Below are positions 10,328 to 17,567 of a stretch of 23,419 nucleotides of DNA, piece by piece. Numbering within the stretch: the first letter of the stretch is position 1; every line of letters starts with the position of its first letter. A program made the position numbers and the translations under genes. This DNA is from Jaenimonas drosophilae. Its lineage: Eukaryota; Euglenozoa; Kinetoplastea; Trypanosomatida; Trypanosomatidae. The DNA is taken from positions 1 to 23,419 of the forward strand of contig JASAON010001416.1 in the NCBI GenBank assembly GCA_030849065.1. The letters run 5' to 3'. The notes under the pieces were generated by a model. That model did no database searches and was not told the origin of the DNA. It saw only the letters and a list, made by a program, of their open reading frames with translations.

Positions 10328-10462
10328 ATGAACCAGCAACAACGAGATGAAAAACGTTTTGCTTTTGCTTGTTTTGGCGAACCCTCCACGATGGAGGATG
10401 TAAAAAAAGCACATCAACACGTTGATGCCATGATGATGATCTCCATCTACATACCCAGATGA
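10328..10462 (+). CDS. Candidate 44-residue small soluble protein
   Basis: A non-repetitive ORF is preceded by a CA-rich block like the one before IFT22 and followed by GT-rich sequence. The peptide begins MNQQQRDEKRFAFACFGEPS and continues with a charged amphipathic part (MEDVKKAHQHVD), so it is not a translation of the neighbouring repeats. Against it, another ATG at 10321 opens a nine-codon overlapping ORF in a different frame. No family is recognised. Confidence 0.22.
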   Translation: MNQQQRDEKRFAFACFGEPSTMEDVKKAHQHVDAMMMISIYIPR

Positions 10463-12345
10463 GGTTGGTATGTACGGGTTGGTGAGGTACGAAGAAGTAA
10501 GGTGCGGAGTGCTCATCACTAGTGTGGCGCTGCAACAACGTTCATGGGACAGCACGCATGAATGATGATGGTTCCTTCTCCCTTCCTCCTTCTCCACATT
10601 ACCAAGAAAAAAAAAGTGAGATTACTGAATTTCAAAACGTTTTTATATGTTCGTTTTCTTTTCTTCTTTTGTGTGTGTGTGTGCTGCACACTTGTGGCTA
10701 TCAGTGATGATGGTTTTTTTTTTTGTTGATGTGGTGAATCCATCTTCGTGTTAATCCATCATCGCTTTGCGTGGAGATAGCGCTCATGACTCTGAACGGG
10801 GAGTATACATTTACCCAGATGGAGTGGCGGGCGGCCATCCTTGTTGTGGTTGTTGTTGTTGTTGGTGTGTTGTTGTTGTTGTTGTTGCGATGATGTTGGT
10901 GGTTAGAGTAGTGTTGAATCTGCAGAGCTCACAAGATGGACTATGCAACACCTACATCAACCTTCAACATACGCACGTGCACCATATACATACAGACACA
11001 CAAGAGATGATGAACGTCGTCCGCGTAGAGATGCCAGGAACAACATTTTTTTTGTTCTTTTTTTCTTGATTAACTGCGTGCTGGCGCATGTTGTCCTTCA
11101 CATTATCATGTGTTTGTTTCACTTTTCCACCTCCATCGAAACAACACACAACCAAGCAACTCCAGCCCACTTCCTCGTGAATGTGATGATGATGATGATG
11201 ATGATGTGGCTGTTGTTGTTGTTGTTGGTGTTGTTGAAAGAAGAGAAGATTTGTTTTCGTGTGGTCGGGAGGGTGAGGAGACTCCCACGCGCATCTGCAC
11301 ATACACGGAGGAATTGTCTTCATTTCTTGTCTAGTGCTTGTGCGTTGATGCGCTTCACACTTCGTTGTGGTGGAGCGGCGGAGGAGGTAGGCGCACCATC
11401 ATCATCATCATCATCATCATTCATACTTACCCAAACACGCTGATGCAGTGTGTGTGTGGTGATGTGTGTTTGGAGCTGAGATGATTGGTTCATGTACTGC
11501 CGTACCACAAACAAACACCTTCGACGTTGATTTTGATTTTTTTTGATTCACTTTTTATGGCGTTCTTCACGCTTCTTCGTTGCTCGATGTAGCAGCGGCA
11601 CCTCATTAACGCGACGAAAACAGAAGTGTGGTGTTCTTTGGAACATCTTCTCCTTCCACCTCACCAACCAAACGGCATACACACACGCACACGTCTTTGT
11701 GTGTGTGTGTGTTGATGTTGGTATTGGTGATGATTGTGGTTTTTGTAGGTGATGCAACAAGTAGCCCTCCTCCACCACTTTTTTTGCTTGTTTCATGGAT
11801 GAATGAAACACCACATGTGCGATGATGATGTTGGGCTGGTGAGGATGATGCGGTGGAGCGCTGCACGGCAGACTCATCATCATCCAATCTTCTCACCCCC
11901 CTCACTCATACACACGCTCCAATCGCGCACACGTTTTTCTTGCGTGTGTGTGATGTACAGGTTGTTTATTAGCTCGGAGAGCAAAAGAAAACAAGAACAA
12001 CAACAAGTGTTTTGTGAAACAAACTTGTGTTGTTTGCCGTTTTGGTCTGTGTATGTGGGCGACGGGAGTACAGCTGCCGAAGAAACTCCCCACCTCATTA
12101 CACAATGTTGTTGTTTTTTCAAGAGGAGAACGTCATTTACCATGTTGTATGTACTTCTTTTTTTGTTTTGTTGTATGTTGTGCTTATGCCCACCTCTATG
12201 TTCATGGTTGTTGCTGTTGTGGATTGTTTGCTTCACACACACAACACACAAACAAACAACTCACACACAAAAAAAGCAAACAAAAAATAGGACAAACAAT
12301 CATTCAAAAAAACAAACAAGAAGAAAAAAATACTTCAATATACAC

Positions 12346-12627
12346 ATGTTATATACAATGTTATATACATACACCATGTTTGGATTTGTGAGTGAAGAAG
12401 AGAATCCTTCTCATGCACCTCATCGAGTCTGTTGTGCTCCTCATGCTTGTGAGGAGTACATACACACACACAGATGCAGATGCTCATGGCATTGCCACTT
12501 GTTTTTTTCTTTTATTTTGTTTGGTAGTTTGCTGTGCCCGTTTGATGTTTGTTGTGTGTTTTTGGCTCCACACAAAAAAAAACGGAGGCGTATGTGTTGT
12601 GAGGGAGTGCGGCTATCTCCATCTTAG
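12346..12627 (+). CDS. Candidate 93-residue cysteine-rich single-span membrane protein
   Basis: The ORF follows about 138 nt without ATG, rich in A and CA. Three ATGs in a row (12346, 12358, 12376) are all in its frame, created by a duplicated ATGTTATATACA. The peptide has an N-terminal soluble part (MFGFVSEEENPSHAPHRVCC), a Cys/His-rich segment, one hydrophobic segment (HLFFSFILFGSLLCPF), then a basic cluster KKKRRR and a short tail. Stop is TAG. No family is recognised, and part of the hydrophobic segment comes from T-rich DNA. Confidence 0.22.
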   Translation: MLYTMLYTYTMFGFVSEEENPSHAPHRVCCAPHACEEYIHTHRCRCSWHCHLFFSFILFGSLLCPFDVCCVFLAPHKKKRRRMCCEGVRLSPS

Positions 12628-12904
12628 CTCGTACCACATCTCCGACGCATACCCCCTCCCTCCCCCCAAAAACACATTCACAACATGTGCTCCACACCAC
12701 AGCAACTCTTCTTGTTATAGCTCTCTCTCTGCGTTTCTGTGTTGCACTTCACAGTTGGCCGATCATCTACATGTTTGCCACCATCAAAAGACGTTAATCA
12801 TAAATCCATGACGCAATCCCCCCACCTCCTCCTACATTTCCTCCTCCCTGCGCTCTGATGTAATCACGTTTACAACCAAAAACAAAAAATACAAACAGAC
12901 AAAT

Positions 12905-13105
12905 ATGATTTGTGAGAGATTGTGTGGTGGTGGTTGCCGGAGTTGTTGTTGTGTTGTTGTTGCGCTGCTCCACCTCCCCAATGATGATGATGGTGGTGGA
13001 GTATCCATAACATTCAGGATATACAACTCACACGTGAAGGGCTCACCTCTGTGTAAACAAGATGATGCCCTGCAGCACACGCACACACACACATCATTTG
13101 ATTGA
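12905..13105 (+). CDS. Candidate 66-residue small ORF
   Basis: The ORF starts with ATG (MICERLCGGGCRSCCC) and has a non-repetitive middle (VSITFRIYNSHVKGSPLCKQ) before a Thr-His run from a CA microsatellite. The ATG-free stretch ahead of it is only about 46 nt, and the preceding ATG is immediately followed by a stop. The evidence is weak. Confidence 0.12.
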   Translation: MICERLCGGGCRSCCCVVVALLHLPNDDDGGGVSITFRIYNSHVKGSPLCKQDDALQHTHTHTSFD

Positions 13106-14042
13106 TGATGATGTTGTTGGTGTTGGGTGTTCTGTGTTGGTTTGCGTGGTGACTCCGTTGCGGTTTCATTTTGTATTGTGCGTGTTTTACCGCGTTTTGG
13201 GGGAGTATCGTACAACACCACCGAGCACACAATCATTCATTGCAACGTGTGCCTATATATATATGCCAGCCACACACACTCACACAAGCGCACGCACAAA
13301 CACACAAACACACAAACATATTCGTTTTTGTTTGACGGGCATAGTACGACTTCTACTTCCACCACTACCAAGTGGGCTTTCCTTTGATGTTTTGCTTCAG
13401 TTTTGTGTGCGCCGCGTACGTTGCTTCTTTTTTTTTTTTTTCTTGTTTCATAATTTTCAGCTTATACCTCAACGGTCATGTGTAGTGTGTGATGATTTTT
13501 ATACTTCTTGCGATTGACATGATGAATGATGCCAGCTTTTTACGAGCTCTACATGATCAAACTTGGGGGAGAGGGGGAAATACACTGCAGCACACTTCTC
13601 TGTGTGTTGCGTAGGTGTTGTACTTCTCATTCTTGTTTTTTTTTTCTTGGTTTGTGGTGTAGCGTGAAGATTTGATGTTAAGGAGATGATGATGATGATG
13701 ATGATCGCCTCCCTCCTTCTTCCGCAACCAAATGATGGGTATAACCAACTTGATTCCGTTGTTCCTCTCGTTTTTCATTTTTATTGTTGTTTCATCTCGT
13801 TCATGTGTGTGATGCAGTCATACCAATTCGTGTGGAGGCACAGATGAATCATGCTTGTGTGTGGTTTGGCACAACAACCCCAAACTCACTCAATGCCCAC
13901 TTTTGCGTGTGAAGGTGTTGCTGTTGTTGTTGATGATGATTGAAGTGGTGTGTGCGCGTGGTGCAACAGGCCGCAGAGACGATCTCTCGCTGTTAAACCC
14001 ATCTCAACTTCCTCATCTTCATCATCAACATCATCTCCGCCA

Positions 14043-14152
14043 CTTCTGCTTTTTTTTTGTTCTGCCCACAATTTTTTTTCCCCCACCCCCTTCGATATAT
14101 AACCTACACCATCGACAAAAACAACAACAACAACAACAACAACATTTTTCAG
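14043..14152 (+). promoter_or_regulatory. Candidate splice acceptor before the 86-residue ORF
   Basis: Two T/C-rich runs (about 14049-14095), a (CAA)n stretch and then TTTTTCAG with AG at 14151-14152 precede the ATG at 14173. A second AG lies at 14162-14163. The last earlier ATG is near 13940, giving about 230 nt without ATG. Confidence 0.35.
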
Positions 14153-14172
14153 CTGCATCACAGTGGATCATC

Positions 14173-14433
14173 ATGACTTCGCAAGACTTATTCCTCCAGT
14201 GCGTATGTGTCGGGTTTTATGTTTCTTGTGTTTCGTGTTTTCGTGGATTTACCACACACTCACGGAGGGGGAGAGCCGTGGAGTACCTCACAACTACTCC
14301 CACTTTCCCTCTCCTTCTCTTTGCGGTTGTGTGCGCGTGTGTATGTACAGGGATGTACCTCGATCTCTTCGCTCTCTTCTTTGTTGTTCCTCCAAAAAAA
14401 AAAACTACAACACAATACCTGCAACACGAGTGA
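14173..14433 (+). CDS. Candidate 86-residue protein with two membrane segments
   Basis: This is the best small-gene candidate in the 7.5 kb zone. It begins at the first ATG after about 230 nt without one, just after pyrimidine runs and AG, as the confirmed genes do. The peptide starts MTSQDLFLQCVCVGFYVSC. It has a Cys-containing hydrophobic segment (about residues 6-23), a polar basic loop (RGFTTHSRRGRAVEY, 24-38), a second hydrophobic stretch (about 45-72, FPLLLFAVVCACVCTGMYL onward) and a Lys/Thr-rich tail. Most codons are not simple repeats. Stop is TGA. No family is recognised, so expression or conservation is needed to call it a gene. Confidence 0.35.
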   Translation: MTSQDLFLQCVCVGFYVSCVSCFRGFTTHSRRGRAVEYLTTTPTFPLLLFAVVCACVCTGMYLDLFALFFVVPPKKKTTTQYLQHE

Positions 14434-14691
14434 TGCGTGCAACATCTGCTGCACACGTCCACGTGAATGTGGGCATGTGTGGTGAAGAGAGAGGAGGGGG
14501 CCTTGATCTCCTCTTCACACTCTTCTGTGAGGGAGCTGGGCTGAGGTATGCGATTCACCCACACACACACACACAAACACGCCTGCGTGCTTCGTTCTCC
14601 TACTCTCTGCGATGGATCCATCAACATTTCCATGTCTCAACATCTTTTTTCGGGATCGGATTCGGCGACGTTTTTTTGTTTTTGTTGTGTT

Positions 14692-14723
14692 GTGTTGTTG
14701 TTGTTGTTGTTGTTGTTGTTGCA
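14692..14723 (+). repeat. (GTT)n microsatellite
   Basis: About ten GTT units ending in GCAG. Comparable trinucleotide tracts lie at 11184-11205 (GAT), 11398-11420 (ATC), 13686-13705 (GAT) and 14117-14143 (CAA). Confidence 0.9.
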
Positions 14724-14940
14724 GTATTGATGATGGTGGTGGAGGTGGTGAAGCGTGTGAATGGGGAGTAGTTCTCCTCCACGCAGCCTACCATCATCTC
14801 CTCACACACAAAAATGCACCTCATGACGCAACCAACAATACACACAAGCCCACATTAAGACGAAGACGAAGAACACGCTTACTTTTGCTGTTGTTGTTTC
14901 ACGTTTATTCGCCATATTTCTCGCTCTTCCTCTCATTTAC

Positions 14941-15342
14941 ATGCGTGTGATGTTTGGGAGATCTTTGATCTCCCAAACATCATCATCTGAATGTGGTTGT
15001 AGGCACACACAAACACACACACACACACAGACCTCTTCTTCTGTATGTGTGTATCACGAGATCAACCACGATATCTGCCTGTTCGTGCGATTCAAGGTAC
15101 TTCCTACGACCGTCTTCCTCTCTTTGAAGAGGATTCGGAAGCAAACATACGTGTTTGCGAGTGTGCGCCATGATGATGGTTATGTACCGCATGCAATGTG
15201 CTCTGTACTCTCGCTCATGTTGTTGTTTCATGAAGGATTTATAGAAGGACGGCTGAAGTCTGTGGTGTTGGCTATCAACCTAGTTCCGCCAACACAAACA
15301 CACGCACATACACGTACACACACACACATTTTGTGTTTCTGA
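14941..15342 (+). CDS. Candidate 133-residue ORF overlapping the dynein-2 LIC upstream region
   Basis: The ORF starts with ATG after about 104 ATG-free nt with a pyrimidine tract. Its middle (about 15050-15290) has little simple repeat and reads as plausible protein, including YHEINHDICLFVRFKVLP and a basic stretch LSLKRIRKQ. Both ends are repeats translated as His/Thr runs. It ends 10 nt before the dynein-2 LIC start in another frame, so as a gene it would overlap that gene's leader. A perfect 16-bp inverted repeat lies over codons 3-14. It may be a small gene, a decayed one or chance; the antisense frame at 14983-15231 is equally open. Confidence 0.2.
   Translation: MRVMFGRSLISQTSSSECGCRHTQTHTHTQTSSSVCVYHEINHDICLFVRFKVLPTTVFLSLKRIRKQTYVFASVRHDDGYVPHAMCSVLSLMLLFHEGFIEGRLKSVVLAINLVPPTQTHAHTRTHTHILCF
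14948..14982. repeat. Perfect 16-bp inverted repeat with a 3-nt loop
   Basis: The left arm TGATGTTTGGGAGATC (14948-14963) is the exact reverse complement of 14967-14982, separated by TTT. As RNA or single-stranded DNA it would form a very stable hairpin. Nothing else in the non-coding DNA that I noticed has such a perfect arm. Confidence 0.95.
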
Positions 15343-15352
15343 GTGCATTGAG

Positions 15353-16777
15353 ATGAGTGAATCCGTCTCTATCTCCGTAGACGCTGAGCGAGCGCCATCG
15401 CCCGAGAAGTCGGTGGTGCAGGAGGGAAGCCGCGCATCGGTGAAGCGCGAATCATCGGTGAAGTTGGATGATGCGAAGCTGAAGCCATCATCTACGCTCA
15501 CCACAACACCATCAGCCGCCATCACAACCACACCAAAGAAGACCAAAGCACCCACTGCGGTGGTTGCTGCTTCTGCTGCTGCGACTGCAGAATCTGGAGA
15601 GGATCCAGCCTCACCTCTCCTCAACGGTGCTCAAGGTGAGGATGATGATGATGATGATGAATCTCTCGGTGGACCGCGTGTTACCGTGGATCCAACCAAG
15701 GATCTGTGGCTGAACATCCTCGCCAATGTGAAGGACGCCACGGTGGAGCAAACCGAGACGAACGTCTTGTTTGTTGGTGCATCGGGCAGTGGCAAAACAA
15801 CCTTGTTGCAGCGCATCTATTCCTCCATGAATGCGGGAGGTGGTGGTGGTGGCTCAAAGAAGGTGAAATCCACCACGGCGCTTGATTATGGTTTTGCACG
15901 TCGCGTGGATCGCAGCGTGGCGCAGGTGGCACACTTTTGGGAGCTTGCGCAAGGAACGGAGCTCGCGCAGCTCTCCGAGGTGGTCTTGACGCCAGAAAAC
16001 ATTCACGCCGTGTCGGTGGCGGTTGTGGTGGATGCCACGGATGCCGGTTTGGCCATCGCCTGGGAAACGGCCACCTATTGGCTCAAGCGTGTAGATCGTC
16101 GTGTGGGTGAGATTATGCAGCGCATGCGTGCCAAGGGCAGCAACACCCCTGACAAGATGATCACGCGTGCCAAGACGGCCGTTGGCCTCGATCACCCCGA
16201 CCTCGCACGCCTGCGTCTGAGTGGGGTACCAACGGTGCTCGTCATTAACAAGATGGATAAGTTTTCTGGAGATACACGCCAGCTGAAGATTCTGGCGCGC
16301 AGCTTCCGCTTCCTTGCCCACCTCTACGGCGCGCATCTCATCTTCACGTGCGAGCAAGAAAACAACCAGTGGAGGTCCTTCATGAGCTTCGTTCTCTTCC
16401 AGAGCACCCTGGATGCCAAACACCTCAACTTTGATCCAGAACGTGGCGGTGTTCTTCTCACCGCTGATCAAGATGCCTTTGCTGAGATTGGTGAGCCCAC
16501 CATTGTAGAGGACTTTAGCCACGGCGGGGCGTCTTCGCGTGGAGGTGATGGCGAGCTCGATCGCTGGGGTGTGCCCTTTGAGCAAACGTTTCACGCCACG
16601 AAGTTGCCGGATAGTACCAAGGCTCTCTCTGACCCCTTCGTGAAGCGTTTGTACGATACGAGTGGTACGGATGGTTTTGGTGAGCCAACCATCGATGCCC
16701 TGCGCAAGCAAAAGGATGAGGAGCTGGAGCAATACCGCAAGAGCGCCAAGACCAAGACCAAGGAGAAGGAAAAGTAG
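15353..16777 (+). CDS. DYNC2LI1: Cytoplasmic dynein-2 light intermediate chain (retrograde IFT motor)
   Basis: The 474-residue protein is the light intermediate chain of the dynein that returns IFT trains from the flagellar tip. A P-loop GASGSGKTT is at residues 142-150. The family signature VAHFWELAQGTELAQL lies at 192-207, just after ALDYGFARR (176-184). NKMDKF (299-304) matches the nucleotide-binding loop position, and FRFLAHLYGAHLIFT (318-332) and the C-terminal LRKQKDEELEQYRKS (450-464) match the animal protein closely. The N-terminal ~115 residues are a Ser/Thr/Ala-rich extension with an Asp run (97-102) encoded by a GAT microsatellite; animal homologues are about 350 residues. The start is the first ATG after 120 nt without one. 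The basic C-terminus (TKTKEKEK) is a short Lys/Glu tail. Stop is TAG. Confidence 0.93.
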   Translation: MSESVSISVDAERAPSPEKSVVQEGSRASVKRESSVKLDDAKLKPSSTLTTTPSAAITTTPKKTKAPTAVVAASAAATAESGEDPASPLLNGAQGEDDDDDDESLGGPRVTVDPTKDLWLNILANVKDATVEQTETNVLFVGASGSGKTTLLQRIYSSMNAGGGGGGSKKVKSTTALDYGFARRVDRSVAQVAHFWELAQGTELAQLSEVVLTPENIHAVSVAVVVDATDAGLAIAWETATYWLKRVDRRVGEIMQRMRAKGSNTPDKMITRAKTAVGLDHPDLARLRLSGVPTVLVINKMDKFSGDTRQLKILARSFRFLAHLYGAHLIFTCEQENNQWRSFMSFVLFQSTLDAKHLNFDPERGGVLLTADQDAFAEIGEPTIVEDFSHGGASSRGGDGELDRWGVPFEQTFHATKLPDSTKALSDPFVKRLYDTSGTDGFGEPTIDALRKQKDEELEQYRKSAKTKTKEKEK

Positions 16778-17567
16778 GTGCAACCAGCATGCAGCAGCTC
16801 CTACCTGGGGTGATGCACCGGTCGTGGTCGGGGTGAGATGGAGGGGCCGTGGAGCACGTGTGCGTGTGTATGAGGTTCAGACCATGGACGCACACACACA
16901 CACACACACCAGGAACTACACCTCATCTCACCTCACTCTCCAACTACGCTGGTACAAGAGCCTCTCTTTCTTTGTGTGCGTCTGACGGCGTAGATGTACG
17001 ACCGATGCATCTCTCAACGGTATGGATGGAGATGAAGCACTGCTCTCTATCACACACATGAGATCAACGTTTGGATGAGGTGTGTGGGTGGATGCGTTTC
17101 GGCTGAAGTGTAGAAGACGTGAAGGATTGAGGAGCTGAGATACCTCAACCTCCTGTGTACGTCGTACATGTTTGATGTGTGTGTAGTTCTTGGTGGATGC
17201 CTCCCAACGTTGTGAGTTTGCCCCCCTGTGCTTCCTTCATGCACATCTCCCACACAACACGCAGATTGTTGTTGTTGTTGTTGTTGTTGGGGGCACCGTG
17301 GGATGAATTCAGTGGCAGACACACAAACAACATATTTAGAGCCGTGGATATCAATGATGCACCACTGCGCTGAAAAAAACAACAACAACGGTTGGGCCAT
17401 GTTGATGAGAGGAGCACATGTGTAGTACCTCCCACAACCGCTGCCATCCCTTCTACTACTCTATGTGTGCCACCTACTACTTGTGCTCTCTTTTCTTCTT
17501 GTATCATGCTGAATGTTTAGGCTGTTTGTTGTAGTACTCATTGTGTGCGGTGAGTGTGTTGCTGTTG
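16778..17567 (+). other. Spacer between dynein-2 LIC and the chaperonin-like gene
   Basis: TG-rich sequence with ATGs alternates with short CA-rich blocks. Microsatellites include a CA run near 16891-16908 and GTT units at 17265-17289. I see no coding frame. The end is pyrimidine-rich and leads into the next gene. Confidence 0.5.
17488..17520 (+). promoter_or_regulatory. Candidate splice acceptor for the chaperonin-like gene
   Basis: A CT-rich tract is followed by ATGCTGAATGTTTAG with AG at 17519-17520. The last ATG before the gene is at 17513-17515, just before this AG, leaving a 47-nt leader with no ATG. This mirrors the ATGTGTAG arrangement at 2242-2249. Confidence 0.4.

Larger units (their letters stand above)
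7825..15352 (+). other. 7.5 kb zone without a recognisable conserved gene
   Basis: This zone alternates between GT/T-rich and CA/C-rich blocks, with many (CA)n, (GT)n, (GAT)n, (CAA)n and (GTT)n tracts. Unlike 2245-6087, ATG is frequent here. Long frames are mostly translations of repeats (poly-Thr-His, poly-Val, poly-Leu, poly-Phe). Several short ORFs start at the first ATG after an ATG-free stretch of 130-230 nt, like the confirmed genes; the best are listed separately at low confidence. No tRNA, rRNA or mobile element was recognised. Confidence 0.5.

Noticed and set aside
10786..10893. 35-codon ORF with a Val/Leu membrane-like segment
   Set aside because: The membrane-like half is a (GTT)n repeat read in the Val and Leu frames.
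10943..11443. 166-codon ATG ORF with hydrophobic segments
   Set aside because: Met-7, Leu-6 and Ser-7 runs come directly from GAT, GTT and ATC microsatellites; the remainder is too short to support a gene.
11803..12627. 274-codon forward open frame
   Set aside because: The upstream part is repeat-derived Cys/Phe/Leu and Lys/Thr runs; only the last 93 codons from ATG 12346 are kept as a weak candidate.
13263..13517. 85-codon ORF with a Phe-rich segment
   Set aside because: The N-terminus is CA-repeat His/Thr and the core is a poly-T run; left out as probable chance.
15854..16783. 309-codon antisense ORF over the dynein-2 LIC
   Set aside because: It mirrors the codon pattern of the sense gene, which carries all the family motifs.
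17541..17567. Upstream extension of the chaperonin-like gene from a TTG
   Set aside because: A eukaryotic nuclear gene should start at ATG; 17568 is the first ATG after a pyrimidine-AG site.
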